From: UMGS1696 sp964430105
GTDB lineage: Bacteria; Bacillota; Clostridia; Oscillospirales; CAG-272
Length of the DNA: 64,000 nt
Assembly: GCA_964430105.1 (NCBI GenBank)
Contig: CAYSEF010000001.1
Coordinates: forward strand, 62,001-126,000
Direction of reading: 5' to 3'
Shown here: positions 1 to 7,800 of the stretch, in pieces
How the letters are laid out: every line of letters begins with the position of its first letter
Position numbering within the stretch: the stretch's first letter is position 1
Position numbers and translations under genes: made by a program
The notes under the pieces: generated by a model
Seen by the model: only the letters and a program-made list of their open reading frames with translations
Database searches by the model: none
Told to the model about the DNA's origin: nothing

Positions 1-1514
1 CCTTCGTTTCCGTTGATAATGAAGATGTTATCATCCGTTGCGTAAAGAAGGAAGAAAAGGGCGATAGAATCATCGTTCGTGTTCAGGAAACCACAGGTAA
101 GGGAGCTAACTGCAAGCTGACATTTGCCGGAAATCTCACTTCTGTAACAGAAACAAACGGATACGAAGATGAGATCGGTGCAGTTGCATTCAATGGCAAT
201 TCCTTCAATGTTGAACTCGGAAAGTATGCAGTTAAGACATTTGCAATTACTCTTGCTCCTGTTGCACAGGCTGATAAGGTAGCATCAGAAGCTGTTGTAC
301 TTCCTTATGATAAGCGTGTTACAACCGCAAACTCCGATAGAACTGCAGGCGAATTCGCAAACGGTATTTCTATCCCGACAGAACTTTATAGCGAAGATGT
401 TACCGCAGGCGGAATCAGCTTTAAGCTTGCTCCTGCTGACGAAAAGAACGCTGTTGTATCTGCAGGTCAGACTATTACTCTGCCTGAAGGCTATGATAAG
501 CTCTATATTCTTGCAGCAAGCGCAAATGGCGACAAAAAAGCTGAATTTAAGGTTGACGATAAGGCAGTTGAAATTGGCGTTCAGGACTACAAGGAAAATG
601 TAGGCTCTTGGGATATGCTTGCAAATGGCTCGACTTGCATTATCAAGCGTGACGAAATTGCTGTAAACTATACTCATACCCACGAAGCAGAAGGCGATAG
701 ACTCTATCTCTTTGCATATCTTTACAAGTATTCTATCGATATCAAGGGTGCTAAGACTGTAACACTTCCTAACGATAGCGATATCATTGTAATGGCTGCT
801 ACTGCTGTAGTAAGCGGAAATGATGCAGTAACCGAGCTTGCACCGCTGTATGATAAGGTTGATAGCTATAATAAGCCAAAGCATACAGTAACCTTTAAGA
901 CACTCTCCGGTAACGTTCAGAAGACAATGGAAATACAGGAAGGCGTATGCTTCACCTGCAATGCTAACCATTATGAAGATGGTTATGTGTTCTCTGAATG
1001 GGATTGCGAAGATATTATTCTCATTCATGGCTCTACCGCACTTATCAGAATGCCCGACCATGATATTGAAATCGGATTAAAGGCAACAAAGCTTGGCGAA
1101 GATGTTCTCACAAATAAGCCCTGCAAGGCTAATGGTTCCTTCAATGATCAGGAAACTCCCGATAAGGCGATAAATGGCGGCGCAGAAGGTAAATGGTGTG
1201 ATGAAACCGAAGACGACAAGCATTGGCTCGAAGTTGATACAGGTGAAGTTAGCACTGTAAACCAGTGGTTCACTATGCACGCAGGTACTTTTGAATCTCC
1301 GGCAATGAATACAAGCGATTTCAAGCTTCTCGCTAAGAAGAACGAAGAAGATGAATGGACTGTTGTTGATACAGTTGTTGGTAATAAGGATGATATCGTA
1401 CTTCGTGAGTTCGCTCCTGTTGAAGCACGTTACTTCCGTCTTGAAGTTGAAAAGGCTACACAGTACGGTGATCGTACAGTAAGACTGTATATGCTTCAGG
1501 TTCTCAAGGCGTAA
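1..1514 (+). CDS. C-terminal part of a GH38 alpha-mannosidase with F5/8-type C domain (partial)
   Basis: The reading frame is open from the left edge (first full codon at base 3) to a TAA at 1512-1514, giving 503 visible residues of a larger protein. Residues 1-85 and the stretch that follows match the beta-sandwich C-terminal region of glycoside hydrolase family 38 alpha-mannosidases; the catalytic domain lies outside the window. About residues 295-362 look like an InlB-type bacterial repeat (GYVFSEW, then RMPDHDIEI). About 364-503 resemble an F5/8 type C (CBM32-like) sugar-binding domain ending in RYFRLEVEK. The added domains suggest action on host or plant mannosides at or outside the cell surface, but no signal peptide can be seen here. 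The family call rests on recognised C-terminal motifs only. Confidence 0.75.
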   Translation, partial: FVSVDNEDVIIRCVKKEEKGDRIIVRVQETTGKGANCKLTFAGNLTSVTETNGYEDEIGAVAFNGNSFNVELGKYAVKTFAITLAPVAQADKVASEAVVLPYDKRVTTANSDRTAGEFANGISIPTELYSEDVTAGGISFKLAPADEKNAVVSAGQTITLPEGYDKLYILAASANGDKKAEFKVDDKAVEIGVQDYKENVGSWDMLANGSTCIIKRDEIAVNYTHTHEAEGDRLYLFAYLYKYSIDIKGAKTVTLPNDSDIIVMAATAVVSGNDAVTELAPLYDKVDSYNKPKHTVTFKTLSGNVQKTMEIQEGVCFTCNANHYEDGYVFSEWDCEDIILIHGSTALIRMPDHDIEIGLKATKLGEDVLTNKPCKANGSFNDQETPDKAINGGAEGKWCDETEDDKHWLEVDTGEVSTVNQWFTMHAGTFESPAMNTSDFKLLAKKNEEDEWTVVDTVVGNKDDIVLREFAPVEARYFRLEVEKATQYGDRTVRLYMLQVLKA

Positions 1515-1530
1515 ATCAATAAATCAAATA

Positions 1531-1572
1531 AAAAAAGCCGTTTCCCAAACTCATTAGGGAACGGCTTTTTTG
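1531..1572. terminator. Bidirectional intrinsic terminator
   Basis: A 14-bp arm, AAAAAGCCGTTTCCC-like at 1532-1545, pairs with GGGAACGGCTTTTT at 1557-1570. T runs on both strands serve the mannosidase (+) and the DUF47 gene (-), which converge here. Confidence 0.9.
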
Positions 1573-1583
1573 TTTTTTAATTA

Positions 1584-2204
1584 TCAGGTGTTCTTCATAA
1601 TAACAGAACGTATGCAGTCACCGACGTGTTCACAATCATCAGCACATGACTCAAGACTTTCGTATATCTTGCGCCATGAAATAGTCGAAAGAACATCGTG
1701 AGAATTTGCTGTAAGTGCTCTCATAGATGACATATACAGCTTGTCGCATTCTTCTTCTATGTCGTTGAGTTTAATAATAATGGAATTGATCTTTTTTGAT
1801 CTCTTGAAGTTCTCAAATTCAGCCATGATCTCACAGAGAAGCTCACATGATTTAACTATCTTTTTTGCAAATTCTACAGCAGGTGCATCGATTTCTTTAA
1901 TATCGTAAATATAGAACTTTTGAAGAATTTCTTCAATACCGTCGATTACATCGTCAAGTGTTTGACTGAGCATATCCAAGTCTTCACGATCGACAGGTGT
2001 TACAAATGCTTTTGCAAGAGCTTCGATCATTTCATGCTTCACCTTGTCAGCACTGTGTTCTATTTCGTGCATTTTTTCAAGCATTTGTTCAATTTTGTTG
2101 GAATCAAAGTTTTCAAGACACTCTACAAGATAGACTGCACCGGCTTTAGATAGTGCTGTGCTCTTCATAAAGTTTTCAAAATAAAATTTATCGCTTTTAG
2201 CCAT
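1584..2204 (-). CDS. DUF47 (PhoU-like) phosphate transport accessory protein
   Basis: A 206-residue all-helical protein of the DUF47/PhoU-like family, normally encoded beside PiT phosphate permeases and thought to modulate them. Recognisable are the N-terminal FYFENFMKS-type start, the HEIEHSADKVKHEM helix and the closing CEHVGDCIRSVIMK helix, with acidic/His positions typical of metal-binding PhoU folds. The start is preceded by GAAAGG. It lies 18 bp downstream of the PiT permease gene on the same strand, so the two form an operon. Cytoplasmic role; no membrane segment. Length is normal for the family. Confidence 0.9.
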   Translation of the reverse strand: MAKSDKFYFENFMKSTALSKAGAVYLVECLENFDSNKIEQMLEKMHEIEHSADKVKHEMIEALAKAFVTPVDREDLDMLSQTLDDVIDGIEEILQKFYIYDIKEIDAPAVEFAKKIVKSCELLCEIMAEFENFKRSKKINSIIIKLNDIEEECDKLYMSSMRALTANSHDVLSTISWRKIYESLESCADDCEHVGDCIRSVIMKNT

Positions 2205-2222
2205 TCTAATGAATCCTTTCGA

Positions 2223-3275
2223 TCAGGTAAAAATAAACATAAAAAGTTTAGTCATAAGAAAACCTACAAGTCCGCAGCCCGGGAAAGTCAGTACCCATGT
2301 AAGAACCATTTCCTTGACTACACCGAAATTGATAGCCGATACTCTCTTTACCGCACCAACACCCATAATTGATGTTGTTTTTGCATGAGTGGTTGATACA
2401 GGAAGACTGAATACAGAACAGAAAAGAAGAGATAGAGCAGCGGCAATATCTGCTGAGAATCCCTGATATTTTTCGAGCTTCACCATATCCATGCCAACTG
2501 ATTTGATAATCTTTTTACCACCCATAGCTGTACCTGCTGCCATGACTACAGAGCATATTACCATAAGCCATATCGGAATATTGATATCGGACGGGAGAGC
2601 TTGTCCCTGCGACATATATACGCACAGCAAAATAACTCCCATAAATTTCTGACCATCCTGAGCGCCGTGCATAAATGCCATAGAAGCAGCACCGACTATT
2701 TGTGCACCTCTGAAAAAAGGCTCTGTTTTAGGTCGATCAGCGTTGTAGAACAGCTTAGTTACGAGCTTGCAAACTATCCAGCCTAAACCAAAACCCAGTA
2801 CAACCGAAATTCCAATACCGTAAATAACCTTTACCCATTCTGAACCATTAACACCTTCAAGGCTGTTGTGAAGTGCAATGGCACTGCCTGTAAGACCTGC
2901 TATAAGTGCATGGCTTTCACTTGTAGGTATACCAAATACCCAGGCAAGAGTAGCCCAAATAACTATCGCAAATAACGCTGCACTAAGTGAAATAATAGCT
3001 TCATCCGGATTGGAACCGAAGTCAACCATTTTCGTTATAGTTTCCGCAACGGTTGCATTTATTAGAGTCATTACAAAAACACCGAGAAAATTGAATACAG
3101 CCGCCATAAGTATCGCAGCTCTTGGAGGCATACAGCGAGTTACAACGCAGGTTGCGATCGCGTTTGGAGCATCAGTCCAACCATTTACAAGTATAACTCC
3201 AAGCGTCAGAGTTACAGCTATAAACAAAAGCGGATTTGATGTCATCTGATTCCAAAAGTCTAAAATTGATTCCAT
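2223..3275 (-). CDS. pit: PiT family inorganic phosphate transporter
   Basis: A 350-residue polytopic membrane protein of the PiT (PF01384) family, which takes up inorganic phosphate in symport with cations or metal-phosphate with protons. Two family signatures are visible: GWTDAPNAIATCVVT near residues 32-46 and a second GAxDGQKxMG-type repeat (MHGAQDGQKFMGV) near 200-215. About ten hydrophobic segments are spread along the chain. The ATG is preceded by GGATAGG. It is first in an operon with the DUF47 partner. No PHO-box-like direct repeat was seen upstream, unlike the Na/Pi cotransporter at 43.6-45.4 kb, so the two phosphate systems may be controlled differently. Confidence 0.93.
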   Translation of the reverse strand: MESILDFWNQMTSNPLLFIAVTLTLGVILVNGWTDAPNAIATCVVTRCMPPRAAILMAAVFNFLGVFVMTLINATVAETITKMVDFGSNPDEAIISLSAALFAIVIWATLAWVFGIPTSESHALIAGLTGSAIALHNSLEGVNGSEWVKVIYGIGISVVLGFGLGWIVCKLVTKLFYNADRPKTEPFFRGAQIVGAASMAFMHGAQDGQKFMGVILLCVYMSQGQALPSDINIPIWLMVICSVVMAAGTAMGGKKIIKSVGMDMVKLEKYQGFSADIAAALSLLFCSVFSLPVSTTHAKTTSIMGVGAVKRVSAINFGVVKEMVLTWVLTFPGCGLVGFLMTKLFMFIFT

Positions 3276-3313
3276 AAATTACCTATCCTTAATCCAATGT
3301 CAGCTATGATTAT

Positions 3314-3342
3314 AGTATATCATATGCAAAAATTTGTGTCAA
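3314..3342 (-). promoter_or_regulatory. Sigma-A promoter of the PiT operon
   Basis: On the minus strand a -35 TTGACA (3337-3342) and a -10 TATACT (3314-3319) are separated by 17 bp, about 40 bp upstream of the PiT start codon. Confidence 0.8.
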
Positions 3343-3550
3343 CTAAAATAAATAAAAATTTATAAGATTCAAAAATCGCCGTAAAGAATATGTAATGCGA
3401 ACCGATGAAATATTATCGTGATTTTTGAAGATATCTATTATATAATTGCCTGAGTGCTAAAAAATATTCAAATTTACTGCCTTTTAAGTAGCTTGCTACT
3501 GTTATTTTGATGAAAAATCGCAGTTAAAATAATAAAAAGTTCACAATTAA
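3343..3550. other. AT-rich intergenic stretch, no gene seen
   Basis: No supported coding region lies between the PiT promoter and the marR promoter. A perfect CIRCE right half-site, GAGTGCTAA, sits at 3452-3460, about 100 bp upstream of the fuller CIRCE-like element, but no matching left arm lies at the required distance. Confidence 0.5.
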
Positions 3551-3593
3551 TTAGCACTCGTGTATTGATAGTGCCAATGAACTGTGGTATAAT
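3551..3593 (+). promoter_or_regulatory. Sigma-A promoter overlapped by a CIRCE-like (HrcA) operator
   Basis: The -35 TTGATA (3565-3570) and -10 TATAAT (3588-3593) are 17 bp apart. Overlapping the -35 is TTAGCACTC (3551-3559), nine bases, then TAGTGCCAA (3569-3577). The CIRCE consensus is TTAGCACTC-N9-GAGTGCTAA, so the left arm is perfect, the spacing is exact and the right arm matches 7 of 9. This suggests HrcA-type heat-shock repression of the marR-ftsH-ABC operon (inference; hrcA itself is not in the window). Confidence 0.7.
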
Positions 3594-3614
3594 ATCTACA
3601 TGAAAAATAGCAAT

Positions 3615-3638
3615 GGAGAATAGCTTGTGCTGCTCTCC
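3615..3638 (+). other. Leader hairpin upstream of marR
   Basis: GGAGAATAGC and GCTGCTCTCC pair over ten positions with one mismatch around a TTGT loop, just downstream of the predicted start of transcription. No T run follows, so it is not a simple terminator; it may affect mRNA stability. Confidence 0.4.
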
Positions 3639-3655
3639 GTTTAATTTTAAATAAA

Positions 3656-3674
3656 TTGCTAACTCGGTTAGGGA
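3656..3674. promoter_or_regulatory. Candidate MarR operator (palindrome)
   Basis: TTGCTAAC-TCG-GTTAGGGA is an imperfect palindrome (6 of 8 arm positions) between the promoter and the marR start codon. Many MarR proteins repress their own operon from such a site. The assignment is inference from position and symmetry. Confidence 0.4.
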
Positions 3675-3707
3675 ATTGGCGATAGTAATAAAGTGAAAGG
3701 AGAAGCA

Positions 3708-4142
3708 ATGGCAAAGCAGGAACAGGTTGAGCTTGTTATGGAGCATATGCGGAAGGTTCAACCGTATAAGTTTTATAAAGCATTGAGTGAAGGAAATGCA
3801 GGAATAGGAGCTGTGCTCAGATATTTGAATGAATCACATAAAGATGTAACTGCCGGTGATATAAGCGAGTTTTTGCACGTCAGTACTGCCAGAGTAGCTG
3901 TGATTCTGAAGAAAATGGTGTCGCAAGAACTCATCACCAAGGAAACAGATAAATCTGATGCACGAATAACTATAGTTCGCCTTTCACAAAAGGGTGAAGA
4001 AAAAGTAAAGCAGATAAACGATGATATATACCGTCAAATCGACATTGTTATAGATAAAATAGGTATGGATAAAATGATGGAATTCATCGAGATATCAAAT
4101 GAGATCAGAAAAGTAATGACGCCACCTAATATTGAATTTTAA
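3708..4142 (+). CDS. MarR family transcriptional regulator
   Basis: A 144-residue winged-helix regulator. The ATG at 3708 (MAKQEQVELV) is preferred over the in-frame GTG at 3693 because AAAGGAG lies just before it. The winged helix is visible at about residues 40-100 (DISEFLHVSTARVAVILKKM recognition region, then the wing SDARITIVRLSQKGEE), flanked by dimerisation helices. It is the first gene of an operon with ftsH and two ABC half-transporters, a layout common for MarR repressors of multidrug exporters that respond to a small-molecule ligand. It probably regulates its own operon through the palindrome at 3656-3674, while the CIRCE-like site would add a stress input. The ligand cannot be inferred. 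Confidence 0.88.
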   Translation: MAKQEQVELVMEHMRKVQPYKFYKALSEGNAGIGAVLRYLNESHKDVTAGDISEFLHVSTARVAVILKKMVSQELITKETDKSDARITIVRLSQKGEEKVKQINDDIYRQIDIVIDKIGMDKMMEFIEISNEIRKVMTPPNIEF

Positions 4143-4203
4143 TGCTCGTATAATGTAGATGTTAATCGTTGGTATTTTATAGCAGATAAGGAGTATATTA
4201 TTT

Positions 4204-6024
4204 ATGAATGAAGTGAAAAGACCAAATAAACCGCTTGTGTTTTTTTACGCTGTAGTGCTTGTGCTTTTGGTGATTTTTAATTCTGTAATTGCCCCAATGC
4301 TTTTTGGACATAGAGTGAAAGAGGTTGATTACGGTACTTTCATGACAATGACAGAAGATGGAAATATTGGTCAGGTCGAATTACAGAATAACCAAATAGT
4401 ATTTACAGATAAAGAAAACAAAAATATTTACAAAACAGGTCTGATGAATGACCCCGGGCTTACCGAACGACTGCATAAATCAGGTGCTGTATTTGCAAGT
4501 GAAATAGTAGAAGAAGCCTCACCGATTGTCAGCTTTTTGCTGTCATGGGTGCTTCCTGTAGTGATATTCTATCTTCTCGGACAGTATATGACCAAGAAAA
4601 TGATGAATAAAGCAGGTGGCGGTTCGGGCTCCATGATGTTTAATATGGGTAAGTCGAACGCAAAGATATATGTAAAATCGTCGGATGGTATTAAGTTCAG
4701 TGATGTTGCAGGCGAGGATGAAGCTAAGGAAAATCTTACCGAAATTGTAGATTATCTTCATAATCCGCAAAAGTACAGCGAGATCGGAGCATCAATGCCT
4801 AAGGGTATACTTCTCGTAGGACCTCCCGGAACAGGTAAAACAATGCTTGCAAAGGCAGTAGCAGGTGAAGCAAATGTGCCGTTCTTCTCAATGAGTGGTT
4901 CTGAATTTGTGGAAATGTTCGTCGGTATGGGTGCGTCAAAGGTTCGTGACTTGTTCAAGCAGGCAAAGGAAAAAGCACCTTGTATAGTTTTCATCGATGA
5001 AATTGATGCAATAGGTGGTAAGCGTTCGGCAGGTGGTATCAGCGGAGGCCATGATGAACGTGAACAAACTCTCAATCAGCTGCTTACAGAAATGGATGGC
5101 TTTGAGGGCAATACAGGCGTAATTATTCTGGCAGCCACCAACCGTCCCGAATCTCTTGATCCGGCATTGACACGCCCGGGACGTTTTGACCGTAGAGTAC
5201 CGGTTGAATTGCCTGATCTTGTCGGACGTGAAGAAATCCTTAAAGTCCATGCGAAAAAGGTCAAAACAGAGCAGGGAATCGACTTTAATCGAATTGCAAG
5301 AATGGCGTCAGGCGCATCCGGTGCAGAGCTTGCCAATATTGTAAATGAAGCGGCTCTCCGTGCGGTTAGAGATGGACGAAATTGTGCATCGCAGGCTGAC
5401 CTTGAAGAAAGCATCGAGGTAGTCATCGCAGGTTATCAGAAGAAAAACGCAATTCTCACTGATAAAGAAAAAATGATAGTTGCTTATCATGAAATAGGTC
5501 ATGCACTTGTGGCTGCAAAACAGACAAATTCCGCTCCCGTTCAGAAGATTACGATAGTTCCACGTACATCCGGCGCACTTGGTTATACTATGCAGGTGGA
5601 TGAAGGTAATCACTATCTTATGACAAAGGACGAGATAGAGAATAAGATTTGCACATATACAGGTGGTCGAGCAGCTGAAGAAATTGCGATTGGTTCGATT
5701 ACGACAGGTGCATCAAATGATATAGAACAGGCAACAAAGCTTGCACGAGCAATGATCACACGTTACGGTATGAGTAATGATTTCGGTATGGTGGCGATGG
5801 AAACTGTTACCAACCAATATCTTGGCGGTGATACATCTCTTGCTTGTTCAATTGAAACACAAACTGAAATAGATCATCAGGTAGTAGAAGTAGTGAAGAA
5901 ACAGCATGAAAAAGCGATGCAAATCTTGAATGATAACAGACTCAAGCTTGATCAGCTGGCACAGTATTTGTATGAAAACGAAACTATTACCGGCGATGAA
6001 TTTATGAAGATTCTTAACACATAA
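4204..6024 (+). CDS. ftsH: ATP-dependent zinc metalloprotease FtsH
   Basis: A 606-residue membrane AAA+ protease that extracts and degrades membrane and short-lived proteins. There are two N-terminal membrane segments (about residues 10-30 and 107-128) around a short extracytoplasmic domain. Walker A is GPPGTGKT at 206-213, then VFIDEIDAIG and the SRH arginines. The zinc site is HEIGH at 429-433 with D506 in TGASNDIEQAT as third ligand. Most FtsH proteins read HEAGH, so the Ile is a mild variant that still fits HExxH. It sits between marR and a heterodimeric ABC exporter, not beside tilS/hpt as the housekeeping ftsH usually does, so it is probably a paralogue linked to envelope or drug stress (inference). 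The CIRCE-like operator upstream fits a chaperone/protease role. Confidence 0.95.
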   Translation: MNEVKRPNKPLVFFYAVVLVLLVIFNSVIAPMLFGHRVKEVDYGTFMTMTEDGNIGQVELQNNQIVFTDKENKNIYKTGLMNDPGLTERLHKSGAVFASEIVEEASPIVSFLLSWVLPVVIFYLLGQYMTKKMMNKAGGGSGSMMFNMGKSNAKIYVKSSDGIKFSDVAGEDEAKENLTEIVDYLHNPQKYSEIGASMPKGILLVGPPGTGKTMLAKAVAGEANVPFFSMSGSEFVEMFVGMGASKVRDLFKQAKEKAPCIVFIDEIDAIGGKRSAGGISGGHDEREQTLNQLLTEMDGFEGNTGVIILAATNRPESLDPALTRPGRFDRRVPVELPDLVGREEILKVHAKKVKTEQGIDFNRIARMASGASGAELANIVNEAALRAVRDGRNCASQADLEESIEVVIAGYQKKNAILTDKEKMIVAYHEIGHALVAAKQTNSAPVQKITIVPRTSGALGYTMQVDEGNHYLMTKDEIENKICTYTGGRAAEEIAIGSITTGASNDIEQATKLARAMITRYGMSNDFGMVAMETVTNQYLGGDTSLACSIETQTEIDHQVVEVVKKQHEKAMQILNDNRLKLDQLAQYLYENETITGDEFMKILNT

Positions 6025-6039
6025 AAGGAGAGACTAGTA

Positions 6040-7800
6040 ATGCTAAAATTATTAAAGAGATTTCCCAAAAAAGACTTGCTTTATGTCGTAGGCTGTATAG
6101 CATTTATCATAGTACAAATATGGCTCGATATGACCATGCCTGAATACATGAGCAAGATTACCGTACTTGTTGAAACTCCCGGTAGCGTAATGTCAGAGGT
6201 ATGGCAAACCGGCGGATTAATGCTTCTCTGTGCACTTGGAAGTCTTGTGGCTTCCGTAATCACTGCTATTTTTTCTGCAAGAATAGGCAGTGACCTGGCA
6301 AACGGCCTTCGTGCTGATATGTTTAATAAAGTACAAAGCTTTTCCATGGAAGAAATCGGACATTTTTCAACAGCGAGCCTTATCACACGTTCAACTAACG
6401 ATATCCAGCAGGTACTGATGTTCATCGTAATGGGACTTCAAATGCTTATTAAAGCACCTATCACTGCGGTTTGGGCTATCTGTAAGATCGCAGATAAGGA
6501 ATGGCAGTGGACAATGTCAGTTGCTGCTGCGGTTGTTGTTCTCTTGATAGTTGTAGGTGTTTGTATCGCTCTGACAATGCCGAAGTTCCGTAAGATACAG
6601 CAGTTGACAGACGATATTAACCGAGTAACCAGAGAAAACCTGAATGGTCTTAGAGTAGTTCGTGCTTATAACGCAGAAGAATATCAGGAAAACAAATTTG
6701 AAGGCGCAAACGATGCATTGACAAGAACACAGCTCTTCACACAGAGAACAATGGCGTTTATGATGCCGTCCATGCAGCTTATAATGAGCGGCCTTTCGCT
6801 TGCTGTTTACTGGATAGGAGCATACCTCCTCAGCAATGTTACAACATTTGAGGGAAGAATTGCTATGTTTGGCGATATGATGGTATTCACACAGTACGGT
6901 ATTCAGGTCGTTATGTCCTTTATGTCGCTTGTTATGATTTTTATGATGCTCCCACGTTCCACCGTTTCCGCAAAGCGTGTAAATGAAGTTCTCGATACAG
7001 TTCCTTCGATACATAACGGTACTGAAAAAGATGGTGCAGATGGCGTTGTAGGTGAGATCGAGTTCAAAAATGTTTCGTTCCGTTATCCGGATGCCGAAGA
7101 AGATGTAATTCATGATATCACCTTCACTGCCAAGAAAGGCGAAACAGTAGCGTTTATCGGCGCAACAGGCTGTGGTAAGAGTACAGTTATCAACCTTGTG
7201 CCTCGTTTCTATGATGTTACCGGTGGTGAAGTCCTGGTAGATGGCAGAAATGTCAAGGAATATGACGAACACGCACTCCGCAATAAGATAGCGTATGTTT
7301 CACAGAAGGCAACATTGTTCTCTGGTACTATCCGTTCAAATATTGCATATGGCGATAACGGTAAAGCACTTCCGAATACTGACGATGTTGCAAACGCTAT
7401 CGAAACCGCACAGGCTAAGGAATTTGTAGATAGTCTTGAAGATAAATACGAAGGCTATGTTGCGCAGGGAGGTACAAACTTCTCCGGAGGTCAGAAACAG
7501 CGTCTTTCTATCGCACGTGCTATTGCAAGAAATGCTGAAATCATTATTTTCGATGACTCATTCTCAGCACTCGACTATAAAACAGACCGTGTACTTCGTA
7601 AAACACTTGATGAAAAATGTGCTGATTCCACAAGACTTATAGTCGCACAGAGAATTGGTACTATACGCGATGCAGATAAGATCATCGTTCTTGATGAAGG
7701 AAGAATTGTAGGTATGGGTAAGCACGATGAGCTTATGCAGAACTGTGAAGTTTATCAGCAGATCGCCCTCTCACAGCTTTCAAAGGAGGAATTGGCGTAA
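6040..7800 (+). CDS. ABC exporter half-transporter, degenerate-site subunit
   Basis: A 586-residue type-IV ABC exporter subunit with six N-terminal membrane helices (to about residue 310) and a C-terminal nucleotide-binding domain. Walker A is GATGCGKST at 374-382, the signature is FSGGQ at 481-485, and Walker B is IIFDDSFSALD. The catalytic glutamate position is an aspartate (D506), the usual sign of the degenerate site in heterodimeric exporters such as LmrCD, BmrCD and TM287/288 (established for that family). The gene starts 15 bp after ftsH behind AAAGGAG. Its stop overlaps the start of the next half-transporter in TAATG, indicating translational coupling. Probable role is efflux of drugs or lipids across the cytoplasmic membrane; the substrate is unknown. 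Confidence 0.92.
   Translation: MLKLLKRFPKKDLLYVVGCIAFIIVQIWLDMTMPEYMSKITVLVETPGSVMSEVWQTGGLMLLCALGSLVASVITAIFSARIGSDLANGLRADMFNKVQSFSMEEIGHFSTASLITRSTNDIQQVLMFIVMGLQMLIKAPITAVWAICKIADKEWQWTMSVAAAVVVLLIVVGVCIALTMPKFRKIQQLTDDINRVTRENLNGLRVVRAYNAEEYQENKFEGANDALTRTQLFTQRTMAFMMPSMQLIMSGLSLAVYWIGAYLLSNVTTFEGRIAMFGDMMVFTQYGIQVVMSFMSLVMIFMMLPRSTVSAKRVNEVLDTVPSIHNGTEKDGADGVVGEIEFKNVSFRYPDAEEDVIHDITFTAKKGETVAFIGATGCGKSTVINLVPRFYDVTGGEVLVDGRNVKEYDEHALRNKIAYVSQKATLFSGTIRSNIAYGDNGKALPNTDDVANAIETAQAKEFVDSLEDKYEGYVAQGGTNFSGGQKQRLSIARAIARNAEIIIFDDSFSALDYKTDRVLRKTLDEKCADSTRLIVAQRIGTIRDADKIIVLDEGRIVGMGKHDELMQNCEVYQQIALSQLSKEELA

Noticed and set aside
285..1061. Long minus-strand open frame (258 codons) opposite the mannosidase
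   Set aside because: The plus strand encodes recognisable GH38 and repeat domains; the minus translation is Cys/Ile/Tyr-rich with no family match or ribosome site.
3452..3460. Second complete CIRCE element
   Set aside because: Only the right half GAGTGCTAA is present; nothing like TTAGCACTC lies nine bases before it.
6517..7272. Minus-strand open frame of 251 codons inside the first ABC transporter
   Set aside because: Antisense shadow of a clearly conserved ABC exporter gene.
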